A stretch of 64,000 nt of DNA from Bacteroides sp. (GCA_017471925.1 JAFURM010000013.1:1-64000), one strand, 5' to 3'; numbered from the stretch's first letter, positions 36,001 to 46,257 are shown. Translations and numbers: made by a program. Notes: generated by a model from the sequence alone, not told the origin.

Positions 36001-36076
36001 CGGAAGTCTGTGCCAACGCCATCAAAGGAAGGCAGCACAGAAGTTGGCCAATCAGGCGGTATAGTCTCTGTTTCAT
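33041..36076 (-). CDS. large TPR-repeat periplasmic or envelope protein
   Basis: The 1011-residue product has signal peptide MKQRLYRLIGQLLCCLPLMALAQ. Almost the whole mature protein is tetratricopeptide repeats (for example YYNLGYIAFNRKDYDKALDRF and ALYEKGRSYVQAGESRQAIA), with TolA/YbgF-like spacing. Such scaffolds bind partner proteins. The downstream barrel gene is the obvious candidate partner. The exported location is inferred from the signal peptide. A promoter box lies at 36109-36116. Confidence 0.88.
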   Translation of the reverse strand: MKQRLYRLIGQLLCCLPLMALAQTSEKQTSPLQLYQEGEQLFRQEAYAAALKPLRDYVRQETDNEAHPERTARLLEAGYMLVCSEYELGTEGRITLLQTFLEEHPDTPHANRLHALVASAHFFEGRYEEALQAFARCRMEQLGGEERDDMTYRLAVSYLQTGRVKEAAVWFDTLRSVSSKYAADCTYYLAYIHYTRGRHDEALQGFLSLQTDSKYRSLVPYYIAEIYLLKQENSRAASVARDYLAAHPDGGYAGEMQRVLGTACYRDGQYLEAMKAFGVYREEPLDSLPRRDALYMEGISCYQCGVYTQVPLLLGEVTRTDGDALAQNAYLHMGLAYLQLDDKNKARLAFEQAAASDADLKVSEQAAYNHALCIHETSYSAFGESVTVFEKFLNRFPASTYADEVGSYLVEVYMNTRSYEAALSSIERIKQPGNAILEAKQKILFQLGTQSFANTRFDQAADYFERSIALGRYNAQTKAEAVYWLGEAHYRLGHMDEAQENFVRYLHLIPQRNTPTAALAYYNLGYIAFNRKDYDKALDRFETFLQVQRQDNRTILADAYNRMADCYMHDRQFEEAKTLYTKAGNLATSAGDYSNYQLALVAGLQKDYAGKVQLLDRLTEKYPQSPYVINALYEKGRSYVQAGESRQAIASFRELLDKYPESPVSRKAATEIALLYYQNEDYNRAIEAYKHVIVQYPGSEEARLAMRDLKTIYVEANRVDEFAALASEMPGEIRFEANEQDSLTYVAAEKVYMRGDHAGSKESFGRYLKSFPDGAYRLNCHYYLSLIGREEGNDDAVLEHTGKLLTYPDTPYSEEALLMHSEILYNRGDYATALPDYRKLQARAATPERRIVGTTGILRCAARLNEDAEAIQAATALLSEDKLSHELQNEALYLRAKAYLNQQAKESAMNDLRRLAKDTRTSYGAEAKYLVGQLLYDAGDYATAEREILEFIDQSTPHAYWLARGFILLSDVYVAMDKQIDARQYLLSLQQNYPGEDDILPMIEERLEKLK

Positions 36077-36108
36077 TATCTTATCTGTTAGTTGGACGGG
36101 CTACCCCA

Positions 36109-36116
36109 CAAAAGTA
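36109..36116 (-). promoter_or_regulatory. -7 box of the TPR-barrel operon
   Basis: TACTTTTG on the minus strand, 33 bp before the TPR gene start. Confidence 0.5.
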
Positions 36117-36145
36117 GGGATTTTCACGGTAATACATGCATTCGC

Positions 36146-36682
36146 TCACGCTTTTTTCATCTGTTGCTCCAAAAAACGCTCCACTCCCTTGCGCACGGAG
36201 TCCAGACCGAACTCTTCGGGATGAATCTCCTCGGGGGAGAGGAAGAAGAGTTCGGCCGCATCGTCCATTGCCCGGAAAGGAGCGGTCTTCTTCACGCTGC
36301 AACGGAAAAAGAGGTCCAAGGTATGTACCAGGAAGCCCGAGTAGAGATAGGTGTTGGGCAGGGAGAAGAGGTAGTCGGCCCGTTGCACCTGCAGTCCGGT
36401 CTCTTCCATCACCTCGCGGGCCACGCCCTCTTCGCCGGTCTCGTACAGGTCCAGGAAACCACCGGGCAGGTCCAGTGTCCCTTTGGCCGGCTCCTTGGCG
36501 CGTCGGCAGACAAGCAGGCGGCCCTCCTCGTCCACAATCAGAGCCACCGTGGCAGCTGAGGGGTTGAAATAATAGACGAATCCACAGTCGGCACAGCGGT
36601 GCGACTTTTCGTCGTTCACCTCAAAGCGGGCGGAGCCACACTTGGGGCAGTATCTGAACAGGGCAAGCGGATGTTTCATCAT
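36146..36682 (-). CDS. Nudix hydrolase with N-terminal zinc ribbon
   Basis: Read from ATG 36682 the protein has 178 residues. A zinc ribbon (YCPKCG and CADCG) precedes a Nudix domain whose box is complete: GFLDLYE, TGEEGVA, REVMEETGL. The zinc ribbon resembles NudC-type NAD-capped RNA/NADH hydrolases, but the SQPWPFPQS signature is absent, so the substrate is open. The frame stays open upstream to 36997, but that part overlaps the promoter region of the divergent U32 gene and has no family similarity. Confidence 0.85.
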   Translation of the reverse strand: MMKHPLALFRYCPKCGSARFEVNDEKSHRCADCGFVYYFNPSAATVALIVDEEGRLLVCRRAKEPAKGTLDLPGGFLDLYETGEEGVAREVMEETGLQVQRADYLFSLPNTYLYSGFLVHTLDLFFRCSVKKTAPFRAMDDAAELFFLSPEEIHPEEFGLDSVRKGVERFLEQQMKKA

Positions 36683-36733
36683 CAGGCGTAGTGTTTGGGG
36701 TTGGCGTTCTCTTTCCATTCTCTGTTTGGACAG

Positions 36734-36741
36734 CGAAGGTA
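36734..36741 (-). promoter_or_regulatory. possible -7 box of the Nudix gene
   Basis: TACCTTCG on the minus strand, 7 of 8 to TAnnTTTG counting the free positions. It supports a start near 36682 and not at 36997. Confidence 0.35.
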
Positions 36742-36872
36742 CGAAGAAAGTTCCACACTGCCAAACGGCTATCCTCGCCCCGACACCTCTCAACCTGCCG
36801 CCGCCCGCTCCGGTGAGTAGGTTTTGCTGCACGAAAATGGCAGGAAATGATGAAATACCCAACAATATTGCG

Positions 36873-36880
36873 TACCTTTG
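36873..36880 (+). promoter_or_regulatory. -7 box of the U32 operon
   Basis: Perfect TACCTTTG, 26 bp before ATG 36906, divergent from the Nudix promoter. The -33 element is poor. Confidence 0.6.
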
Positions 36881-36905
36881 CCCTAAAATGCAAATAGACT
36901 GAATC

Positions 36906-38195
36906 ATGAAAGCAACCTTGAAGGATTTTGAGATAATGGCCCCGGTGGGCAGCCGTGAATCATTGGCTGCGGCCATCCAGGCTGGGGCTGACTCCATCTA
37001 CTTCGGCATAGAGAACCTGAACATGAGGGCACGCTCGGCCAGTACGTTCAGCATCGATGACCTGAAGGAGATAGCCCGCACCTGCGACGAACACGGCATG
37101 AAGAGCTACCTCACCGTGAACACCATTATCTATGACAATGACCTCCCCCTGATGCGCACCATCGTGGATGCGGCCAAGGAGGCCGGCATATCGGCCATCA
37201 TTGCAGCCGACGTGGCGGTGATGACCTACGCACGAAGCATCGGACAGGAGGTGCATCTCTCCACACAGCTGAACATCAGCAATGCGGAGGCCCTGAGGTT
37301 TTACGCACAGTTTGCCGACGTGGTGGTGCTGGCACGGGAACTGAATCTGGAGCAGGTGGCTGAAATCTACCGCTGCATCCGCGAAGAGCACATCTGCGGA
37401 CCGTCCGGTCAGGAGATACGCATCGAAATGTTCTGTCACGGTGCGCTGTGCATGGCCGTAAGCGGCAAGTGCTACCTCTCGCTGCACCAGATGAACAACT
37501 CGGCCAACCGGGGTGCCTGCATGCAGGTGTGCCGCCGCTCCTACATCGTGACCGACAAGGAGACGCAGGCTGAACTGGAGGTGGACAACCAATATATCAT
37601 GTCGCCCAAGGACCTGAAGACCATTCACTTCATGAACAAGATGATGGATGCCGGCGTAAGGGTCTTTAAAATAGAGGGACGCGCGCGCGGGCCCGAATAT
37701 GTGCGCACGGTGGTGGAGTGCTACAAGGAGGCTGTCCGCTCCTGCCTGGAGGGAGCCTTCACCGACGAGAAGATTGCGGCATGGGACGAACGGCTGAAGA
37801 CGGTCTTCAACCGGGGGTTCTGGGACGGCTACTACCTAGGTCAACGGCTCGGCGAATGGACCAAGAACTATGGTTCGGCTGCCACCGAGCGCAAGATATA
37901 CGTGGGCAAGGGCATCCGCTATTTCAGCAATATCGGTGTGGCGGAGTTCCTGGTGGAAGCCGCCGAAGTGAACGTGGGCGACAAACTGCTCATCACCGGC
38001 CCCACGACCGGGGCGGAATATGTCACCCTGGAGGAAGCACGAGTGGACCTGAAACCCGTGCCGACCGTAAAGAAAGGCCAACACTTCTCCATGAAGATGT
38101 CCAAGATACGTCCCAGCGACAAACTCTATAAATTGGTGACTGTGGAAGAACTCAAACGCTTCAAAGGGTTAGACGTGGAGCAACAAAGAGGGTGA
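36906..38195 (+). CDS. U32 family protein (TrhP/YegQ-like tRNA hydroxylation factor)
   Basis: The 429-residue protein begins with the U32 signature EIMAPVGSRESLAAAIQAGA. The conserved cysteine cluster lies at FCHGALCMAVSGKCYLS, then GACMQVCRR, followed by SPKDL and FKIEGRARGPEYV. Members once called peptidases include E. coli TrhP (YegQ) and RlhA, which act in prephenate-dependent hydroxylation of tRNA U34 and 23S rRNA C2501. The length fits TrhP. I infer an RNA-modifying role rather than proteolysis. Thioesterase and dprA genes follow on the same strand. Confidence 0.85.
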   Translation: MKATLKDFEIMAPVGSRESLAAAIQAGADSIYFGIENLNMRARSASTFSIDDLKEIARTCDEHGMKSYLTVNTIIYDNDLPLMRTIVDAAKEAGISAIIAADVAVMTYARSIGQEVHLSTQLNISNAEALRFYAQFADVVVLARELNLEQVAEIYRCIREEHICGPSGQEIRIEMFCHGALCMAVSGKCYLSLHQMNNSANRGACMQVCRRSYIVTDKETQAELEVDNQYIMSPKDLKTIHFMNKMMDAGVRVFKIEGRARGPEYVRTVVECYKEAVRSCLEGAFTDEKIAAWDERLKTVFNRGFWDGYYLGQRLGEWTKNYGSAATERKIYVGKGIRYFSNIGVAEFLVEAAEVNVGDKLLITGPTTGAEYVTLEEARVDLKPVPTVKKGQHFSMKMSKIRPSDKLYKLVTVEELKRFKGLDVEQQRG

Positions 38196-38248
38196 TGGAC
38201 AGTGACGAATGAACAGTGGTTAACGATTAACGGAAAACAATCAAGACA

Positions 38249-38653
38249 ATGACTCCTATCTACCAACTTGAAATGAAGGTGCGCGATTATGAATGCGACC
38301 TGCAAGGTATTGTAAACAATGCCAATTACCAACACTATTTGGAACATACACGACATGAGTTCCTGCTGAGCGCAGGGGGCAGCTTCGCCAAACTGCATGA
38401 GCAGGGGGTGGACCCTGTGGTGGCCCGCATCTCCATGGCTTTCAAGACTCCGCTGAAGAGCGGTGATGAATTTGTCAGCAAACTCTCCCTGAAGAAGGAG
38501 GGCATCAAATATGTCTTTTATCAAGACATCTTCCGCAAAAGTGACGGCAAACTCTCCCTGAAAGGAGTCGTGGAAACGGTCTGTGTGGTGAACGGACGAC
38601 TGAGTGAATGCGCCCTGTTCGACGAACTTTTTGCCGCCTACCTGAAAGAATAG
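38249..38653 (+). CDS. acyl-CoA thioesterase (4HBT/YbgC hot-dog fold)
   Basis: The 134-residue protein has the 4HBT active-site region YECDLQGIVNNANYQHYLE, in which the Asp of D-x-x-G-I-V is the catalytic residue. It is a cytosolic hydrolase of acyl-CoA thioesters; chain length cannot be predicted. It lies 53 bp after the U32 gene and 41 bp before dprA. Confidence 0.88.
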   Translation: MTPIYQLEMKVRDYECDLQGIVNNANYQHYLEHTRHEFLLSAGGSFAKLHEQGVDPVVARISMAFKTPLKSGDEFVSKLSLKKEGIKYVFYQDIFRKSDGKLSLKGVVETVCVVNGRLSECALFDELFAAYLKE

Positions 38654-38694
38654 TCCTTCCCCATATCCCTGAAAACGCTTAAACCAATACCAAG

Positions 38695-39813
38695 ATGAGC
38701 ACCGATGAACGCATTTGCAGCATGGCCCTGACACTCTGCCAAGGCATTGGCCACGTGGGAGCCAAACGTTTGATTGAAAGCTTGGGCAGTGCTGTCCATG
38801 TATTTGCCCGCCGCTAGGAACTTCCCGAACTGCTTCCCGGCATCAGCCCGGCCGTGGTAACGGCACTCGACGCACCTGCCGCCTTCCAACGTGCCGAGCG
38901 CGAACTGGAGTTTGTAGAGAAAAACCGACTGACTTGCCTCACCCTGAAAGACGAAGGCTATCCCTCACGACTGCGCGAATGTGACGATGCTCCTGCCGTA
39001 CTCTTCTTCAAGGGAAATGCCGACCTGAACAGCCTGCGCGTTATCAACATGGTGGGTACACGCCGTGCCACAGAATATGGCAAACAGTTCTGTGCCACCT
39101 TCCTGCGCGAACTGGCGGAGTTGTCTCCCGGAGTGTTGGTGATCAGCGGACTGGCCTATGGCATTGATGTCCATGCTCATCGGGCTGCATTGGCCTATGG
39201 ATTGCCCACCGTGGGCGTACTGGCTCACGGGTTGGATCGCATCTATCCTGCCGTACATCGCAAGACGGCCGTGGAGATGCTCTCCCAAGGCGGACTGCTC
39301 ACGGAATTCCCGTCTGATACCAATCCCGATCCGCACAATTTTGTGAGCCGCAACCGTATCGTGGCCGGCATGAGCGATGCCACCATTGTCGTGGAATCAC
39401 CGGCCAAAGGTGGTTCGCTTATCACGGCCAACCTGGCTGTGGGCTATCACCGCGACTGCTTTGCCGTTCCCGGACGCATCAGTGACCCCGCTTCCGAAGG
39501 CTGCAACCGTCTGATTCGTGACAACAAGGCCGCACTGGTACAGAACGCTGAGGAACTGTTGCTGGCCATGGGCTGGATGGAGAACGAAGGCAAACGGAAG
39601 CCCGAGGCTGTACAGCGCGACCTTTTTCCCGAACTGACGGAGGAGGAAGAACGGGTAGTACGCATCTTGCAGCAGCGTGGCGAACTGCACATCAATACCC
39701 TCGTCGTGGAAGCCGACATCCCCGTACACCGCATGAGCGCCCTCCTCTTCGAACTGGAGATGAAAGGGGTCATCAAAGCCTTGGTTGGCGGAGTCTACCG
39801 CTTGCTGCTATAG
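38695..39813 (+). pseudogene. dprA: DNA processing protein DprA, interrupted by an in-frame amber codon
   Basis: ATG 38695 opens a frame reading MSTDERICSMALTLCQGIG and continuing to codon 40, where TAG (38815-38817) interrupts it. Past the stop the same frame continues ELPELLPGISPAVV and then the whole DprA core, with NMVGTRRATEYG, ISGLAYGIDVHAH, VGVLAHGLDRIYP and VSRNRIVAGMSD. DprA loads RecA on incoming single-stranded DNA. Without the stop the protein would have about 372 residues. Only the N-terminal helix-hairpin-helix region is affected. A GTG at 38854 could restart a 319-residue form holding the Rossmann fold. One A-to-T change (AAG to TAG) would explain it. A sequencing error cannot be excluded. 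Confidence 0.85.
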
Positions 39814-39956
39814 AGTTGCATTGCAACCCGGACGGTCTCACTCTCTTTAATACGGACGTAATGTTTATTTGTGTAGTTGGAGCTGGCGCATCGGCCTTTT
39901 ATTATGCGGTTTGTGAACTGCTGTTCTTGGGCGCGGCGTTTGTTTTGAGGGTATGG

Positions 39957-40721
39957 TCAGAGTTTGCTTTCTCCTTCTATATAGTTTTCCAGGAAAAGGT
40001 TTTCTCCATCGAAAACGACATAGGAGAAATAGTTGATCCAATCACCAAGGATGAGCACACGGGCGGTAGAGCTGAGCATGAGGTCCAACTCGATATGACG
40101 GTGGCCATAGATGAAGAAGTTGATGTTGGGGTGGCTCTTCAGGTATTCTTTGCTGTAGCATACCAGGTGCTCCTTGTCTTCGCCCAAATAGTCAGGTTCG
40201 CGCCCGTCCACACGCTTCATGCGGCTATGCTTGGCCCAATTCAGGCCCAAATCCACGCTCCAGCGGGGATGTATGGCGGAAAAAAGTGTCTGTAGGGTGC
40301 GGCTGTGGAACATGCGGCGCAAAAGGCGGAACATACGGTCGGGGTCGCCGAGACCGTCGCCGTGGGCCAGATAGAACTCCTTGCCATAGATTTCGGTGGT
40401 GAGCGGCTCGCGATGGATGATGACCCCGCACTCCTTGCTCAGGTAGTCGCCGCACCAGATGTCGTGGTTGCCAATGAAGAAGTGGACCTCCACACCCATG
40501 TCGGTCAACTCGGAGAGCTTCCCTAAGAAGCGGGTGTACCCCTTGGGCACAACCAATTTGAATTCGTACCAGAAGTCGAACATGTCGCCCATCAGGTAGA
40601 TGGCTGAGGCGCGGTGCTTGATGCTGTCCAGGAAGTTGACCAGACGCCGTTCCTGCGTGCGGCCATGCTCGATGGCGCGTGAACCGAGGTGGGCATCGGA
40701 AAGGAAGAAAACGCTCTTCAT
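39957..40721 (-). CDS. lpxH: UDP-2,3-diacylglucosamine diphosphatase (LpxH-like)
   Basis: The 254-residue calcineurin-type phosphoesterase has metal ligands in FLSDAHLGSR, LMGDMFDFWYEF, FIGNHDIW, LAHGDGLGD and YGHRHIELD. It cleaves UDP-diacylglucosamine to lipid X in lipid A synthesis at the inner membrane. The window also holds waaA. The 143-bp gap to dprA shows no clear feature. Confidence 0.88.
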   Translation of the reverse strand: MKSVFFLSDAHLGSRAIEHGRTQERRLVNFLDSIKHRASAIYLMGDMFDFWYEFKLVVPKGYTRFLGKLSELTDMGVEVHFFIGNHDIWCGDYLSKECGVIIHREPLTTEIYGKEFYLAHGDGLGDPDRMFRLLRRMFHSRTLQTLFSAIHPRWSVDLGLNWAKHSRMKRVDGREPDYLGEDKEHLVCYSKEYLKSHPNINFFIYGHRHIELDLMLSSTARVLILGDWINYFSYVVFDGENLFLENYIEGESKL

Positions 40722-40751
40722 GGGATGGTGGGTTTATAAATGGTGAAACAA

Positions 40752-41063
40752 TCAGAGGAATCCCAACTCTAACTTGGCTTCCTCACTCATCATCTCCTTG
40801 TCCCACTCCGGCTCGAAGACGAGGTTGACAGTGGCCGAAGGTATGCCCTCTATCGCCTCCACTTTTTGGCGGACATCCTCCATGATGAAGTCTGCTGCCG
40901 GACAGTTGGGGGCTGTCAGGGTCATGTCAATGGTCGTTTCTCCATTCTCGGCTACATCTATCTTATAAATCAACCCAAGGTCGTAGACATTCACCGGTAT
41001 CTCGGGGTCGTAGACGGTCTTGAGCACAGTTACTATCTTTTCTTCTATCTCAAACTTGGTCAT
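40752..41063 (-). CDS. DUF59 (MIP18-like) iron-sulfur assembly protein
   Basis: The 103-residue protein is read from MTKFEIEEKIV; a start five codons upstream is open. The family core YDPEIPVNVYDLGLIY is followed by the conserved TAPNCPAADFI with the reactive Cys. Relatives include SufT and PaaD and take part in maturation of Fe-S proteins. It is located between lpxH and recO; no suf genes are nearby. Confidence 0.87.
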   Translation of the reverse strand: MTKFEIEEKIVTVLKTVYDPEIPVNVYDLGLIYKIDVAENGETTIDMTLTAPNCPAADFIMEDVRQKVEAIEGIPSATVNLVFEPEWDKEMMSEEAKLELGFL

Positions 41064-41160
41064 TGCTGCATGTGTCATTTGGTTTCGGAAAGCAAAACTA
41101 TGGATTTTCTTTGGAATAACAAAGAATTAGAACCCGTTTTGAATTTATTCTGCTTTTTCA

Positions 41161-41191
41161 TAAAGAAAGGCTTCCCTTAAAAGGGAGGCTT
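41161..41191 (-). terminator. recO terminator
   Basis: On the minus strand AAGCCTCCCTT pairs with AAGGGAAGCCT (with G-U pairs) and is followed by TTCTTTA, 19 bp after the recO stop. Confidence 0.6.
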
Positions 41192-41209
41192 GAGTTTGGC
41201 AGGTGGCTC

Positions 41210-41938
41210 TTAGTCGAACAGTTCCTTCAGAACTTCCAGCGAGTTCAGCACGGGGAATCCGGGCAGATGGAGGCGGTAGTAGTCGTTCAGCACCGACAGG
41301 CAGCGCGTCCGCTCCTGCCGACTCATGCGGAACAGGTGCATCGTGTCGTAGTTCATGCGCATCAGAGTGGTGAGCAGCGCCGCCTCCTGTGGATTGATAT
41401 AGTGAGGATGGAGTGCAGGCCGTATGGAGACGAAGTGGGCATTCTGCAAGTCGAAGTAGTCTCCGTCATGGTAGTCTTCCAGGTTGGGGTATAATCCCAG
41501 GAAGCGCGAAAGACGCATCAGGAACACCAGATGGAAATTGGCAATCCCCCGTTCGCATTCGTCCAACCAGATGATGGAGTGCTTCAGGTAGGCAAAGAGC
41601 GGACGGTTTTCCGCCTCCTCGCGAATGGCCCGATAGAGAAACTCGGAGAGGAAGAGGGCGATGGAGGATTTGTAGGGATTGAATGGAAGTGAAGAAAAGG
41701 GGTAGGCGGACTTCACCTCCTTCACCTTATATATATTAGCGCTCGTGCGAAAATCGGCTTCCAATTCCAGTAGGGCCAATGGTTGGAAGAGGGAGCTTTT
41801 CACCAAAGCTTTGCGGCTGCGCGACACGGAAACCATAAACGATGCGCGTCCACACCATTCTGTGTAGACATCCACGATGAGGGAAGTGTCCCTGTACTTC
41901 AGTGTGCGGAGCACGATTCCTTGGGTCTTTTGTAGCAT
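41210..41938 (-). CDS. recO: DNA repair protein RecO
   Basis: Read from ATG 41938 the protein has 242 residues and begins [19 protein letters not shown], the OB-fold start typical of RecO. The helical C-terminal domain contains [19 protein letters not shown]. The zinc-binding cysteines of some RecO proteins are absent, as usual in Bacteroidetes. RecO loads RecA onto SSB-covered DNA with RecR. The open frame upstream to 42091 has no family similarity. Confidence 0.92.
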   Translation of the reverse strand: MLQKTQGIVLRTLKYRDTSLIVDVYTEWCGRASFMVSVSRSRKALVKSSLFQPLALLELEADFRTSANIYKVKEVKSAYPFSSLPFNPYKSSIALFLSEFLYRAIREEAENRPLFAYLKHSIIWLDECERGIANFHLVFLMRLSRFLGLYPNLEDYHDGDYFDLQNAHFVSIRPALHPHYINPQEAALLTTLMRMNYDTMHLFRMSRQERTRCLSVLNDYYRLHLPGFPVLNSLEVLKELFD

Positions 41939-42157
41939 CTGGTGGTCGGCAGTTTCTGTTTGGTAAAGTGTAAATGGGGCGCATGGCCTCTCAATGCACG
42001 GCAAAACTACGAAAAAAGCACGAAATGTCAGCTGAACTTGTATGTAAGAAAAGAAAAAAGTGGGGGGAGTGCTTCTTTTGTCCTTTTGCAAAGTGTTGAA
42101 AATCAGCTTAAATCGCCCAATTTAAAATAACGCTGAAAATATTTTTTAGAAGAATGC

Positions 42158-42188
42158 TTTGCCAATTCAAAAATAGTTTCTACCTTTG
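42158..42188 (+). promoter_or_regulatory. promoter of tRNA-Glu and rpsT
   Basis: TTTG (42158-42161), a 19-bp spacer and TACCTTTG (42181-42188): a perfect match. No second promoter is visible between the tRNA and rpsT. Confidence 0.85.
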
Positions 42189-42245
42189 CATCCGCAAACG
42201 AAGGAAACGACGTTGGCGAAAGAGCGGAAACGCTTCACTACGGAT

Positions 42246-42317
42246 GGCCCGTTCGTCTATCGGTTAGGACGCAAGATTTTCATTCTTGAAAGGGGGGTTC
42301 GATTCCCCCACGGGCTA
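42246..42317 (+). tRNA. tRNA-Glu (TTC anticodon)
   Basis: The cloverleaf has acceptor arms GGCCCGT and ACGGGCT (first pair G-U), a D arm GTCTATCGGTTAGGAC, an anticodon loop TTTTCAT with anticodon TTC, a T arm GGGGGTTCGATTCCCCC, and discriminator A. Confidence 0.96.
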
Positions 42318-42357
42318 CAAATAAAAAGATAAACGAATTTTTAAAAGATTAGTCGAG

Positions 42358-42612
42358 ATGGCAAATCACAAATCATCACTGAAAAGAATCAGACAAGAAG
42401 AGAAGAGAAAACTTCACAACAGATATTATGGCAAGACCATGAGGAATGCTGTTCGTAAGCTCCGCGCCACTACAGACAAGGCTGAAGCTGCGGCTATGTA
42501 CCCTGGCGTAACGAAGATGTTGGACAAGTTGGCCAAGACCAACGTTATCCACAAGAACAAGGCTAATAACTTGAAGTCCAAGTTGGCTTTGTACATCAAC
42601 AAGTTGGGATAA
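42358..42612 (+). CDS. rpsT: 30S ribosomal protein S20
   Basis: The 84-residue basic helical protein starts [19 protein letters not shown], the standard S20 N terminus, and ends [10 protein letters not shown]. It binds 16S rRNA early in 30S assembly. It lies 40 bp after tRNA-Glu with no promoter between, so both probably arise from one transcript. A strong terminator follows. Confidence 0.97.
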   Translation: MANHKSSLKRIRQEEKRKLHNRYYGKTMRNAVRKLRATTDKAEAAAMYPGVTKMLDKLAKTNVIHKNKANNLKSKLALYINKLG

Positions 42613-42655
42613 GTTTCCGCTGACTTACCATAAGTCATAGGAATTTGGTATAGAG

Positions 42656-42688
42656 AGGCTGAACCAAGACGGTTCGGCTTCTTTTTTT
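42656..42688 (+). terminator. rpsT terminator
   Basis: AGGCTGAACC and GGTTCGGCTT form a 10-bp stem with G-U pairs and a 5-nt loop, followed by CTTTTTTT. Confidence 0.85.
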
Positions 42689-42795
42689 GTATATACTCAC
42701 TTGGACGGGTGTGCCCCAAGGGAGTTAGTAGCGAAAAAAAAGTTCAAACGGAAATTTTCTTTCCCCTGTGGGGTGGTTATCTCAAAGAAATTCAC

Positions 42796-42803
42796 TACTT
42801 TTG
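42796..42803 (+). promoter_or_regulatory. -7 box of gyrB promoter
   Basis: TACTTTTG, 33 bp before the gyrB ATG. The -33 element is poor. Confidence 0.55.
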
Positions 42804-42820
42804 CTCTGTTATTACACTAA

Positions 42821-44809
<1,989 letters not shown>

Positions 44810-44853
44810 CATAACCATTTATTTAAAATCCTTAATCGCATCTTACAGCGAAG

Positions 44854-44890
44854 AAGCCCCGGCTCAGTATCCCTGATGCCGGGGCTTTTC
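44854..44890 (+). terminator. gyrB terminator
   Basis: AAGCCCCGGC (44854-44863) and GCCGGGGCTT (44878-44887) form a perfect 10-bp stem followed by TTT. Confidence 0.9.
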
Positions 44891-44952
44891 TGTGTAATGG
44901 TCGGGTAATGACGGAATAGAAGCAGAAGTCCCGACGGAAAAATCCCCAAACA

Positions 44953-44984
44953 TTTGCCATTTGCATGCGAATGGCGTACATTTG
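44953..44984 (+). promoter_or_regulatory. promoter of the methyltransferase-like gene
   Basis: TTTG (44953-44956), a 20-bp spacer and TACATTTG (44977-44984), both perfect. A start near 44991 decides for ATG 45013 rather than the ATG at 44965. Confidence 0.82.
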
Positions 44985-45012
44985 CATCCCAACGCTTGTA
45001 ATAAAGAAAAAG

Positions 45013-45648
45013 ATGAACCGTCTATTGCTGACATTGAAACGTCCCTTCGTATGGCTCAGCCGCATCCGCTACCGTTGCGGATATGGTGTGCATTCTCCTT
45101 TTGCCTACGACCTGATTGTCCACGTCATTCATGAACGCCTGCCCTATTATGCCTATGGCTTCCTGCAGAAGGAGCAGGAATGGATGACCCGGGAGCGTGG
45201 GGAAGCATGGGGGCGGAACGACTCGTTGAAACTGAAACGCTTGCTCTTCCGTCTGGTGAACCGCATGCAGCCCGACACCGTGCTTGATGTCGGTGTGCCT
45301 TCGGCTGTCTCGCTTTACCTGCAAGCTGCCAAACGGCAGGCGGACTACACTGCGGCTACCGACCTTTCGGAACTCTTCCTGGAGAGTGGCGTAAGCGTTG
45401 ACTTCCTTTACCTGCATGACTATCGCAACCCGCGCTTGATGGAAGAGGTCTTTGAGGTGTGCGTCCGGCGGAGTGCACCCCGTTCGCTCTTTGTCATTCA
45501 GGGCATAGGCTACAGTAGGGAAATGAAACGCCTGTGGCAGCAGATGAAACAGCATCCGCAGGCCGGCGTCACCTTTGACCTGTATGATGCCGGACTCATC
45601 TTCTTCGACCGTAGCAAGCACAAGCAGGACTATATCGTCAACTTCTGA
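45013..45648 (+). CDS. SAM-dependent methyltransferase-like protein
   Basis: Read from ATG 45013 the protein has 211 residues. It starts MNRLLLTLKRPFVWLSRI, then has the family-specific RYGVHSPFA-like element (CGYGVHSPFAYDLI). The stretch PDTVLDVGVPSAVSLYL occupies the position of the Rossmann motif I, but it lacks the full GxGxG glycine pattern, and the acidic motif II is not clear. It may be a divergent methyltransferase that has lost SAM binding. A small gap (45 bp) separates it from the adenosyltransferase gene. Function unknown. Confidence 0.7.
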   Translation: MNRLLLTLKRPFVWLSRIRYRCGYGVHSPFAYDLIVHVIHERLPYYAYGFLQKEQEWMTRERGEAWGRNDSLKLKRLLFRLVNRMQPDTVLDVGVPSAVSLYLQAAKRQADYTAATDLSELFLESGVSVDFLYLHDYRNPRLMEEVFEVCVRRSAPRSLFVIQGIGYSREMKRLWQQMKQHPQAGVTFDLYDAGLIFFDRSKHKQDYIVNF

Positions 45649-45693
45649 ATCTACCGAAACGTTAAACTCAAGAATCGCATAATCTGAAACATC

Positions 45694-46257
45694 ATGAAGA
45701 AAAGCCTTATCTATACCGGAACCGGAGACCAAGGAACCACCTCGTTAGTGGGCGGTACGCGCGTCTCCAAGACAGACATACGCATAGAATCCTATGGCAC
45801 TGTGGATGAGCTGAATGCCCAATTGGGCCTGCTTGCCACCTATTTACGGAACGATGCCGACCGCGACTTCCTGTTGCAGGTGCAGCACACCCTCTTTTCC
45901 GTGGGAGGCTATCTGGCCACCGACCGCAGTCATACCCCTCTGCATGCCAACAGCATCATTACGTCCGGACAAGTGGAAGAACTGGAGCGTGAGATAGATC
46001 GTATAGACGGACTGCTGCCCCAGCAAAGAGCCTTTATACTTCCCGGAGGGGGGCGCGGTGCCGCTGTGTGTCATGTGTGTCGCACGGTTTGCCGGCGTGC
46101 CGAGCGTTGCATATTGGCCTTGGGCGAGCAGACAGAGATAGCCCCTGAACTATTGGCCTATATCAACCGTTTATCCGATTATCTCTTCGTTTTGTCGCGC
46201 AAGATGAATCAAGATGAAGAAAAAGAAGAAATAATTTGGAATAATCGTTGTAAGTGA
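45694..46257 (+). CDS. ATP:corrinoid adenosyltransferase (PduO type)
   Basis: The 187-residue cytosolic enzyme makes adenosylcobalamin from cob(I)alamin and ATP. Motifs are [16 protein letters not shown] (ATP-binding N terminus), [13 protein letters not shown], and [19 protein letters not shown] with RRAER. These mark the PduO family and not CobA or EutT. It fits the B12-dependent lifestyle of Bacteroides; no other cobalamin gene is in the window. Confidence 0.93.
   Translation: MKKSLIYTGTGDQGTTSLVGGTRVSKTDIRIESYGTVDELNAQLGLLATYLRNDADRDFLLQVQHTLFSVGGYLATDRSHTPLHANSIITSGQVEELEREIDRIDGLLPQQRAFILPGGGRGAAVCHVCRTVCRRAERCILALGEQTEIAPELLAYINRLSDYLFVLSRKMNQDEEKEEIIWNNRCK

Noticed and set aside
36683..36997. 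N-terminal extension of the Nudix protein
   Set aside because: The open frame reaches 36997 but covers the divergent promoter region and the start of the U32 gene, and has no domain similarity.
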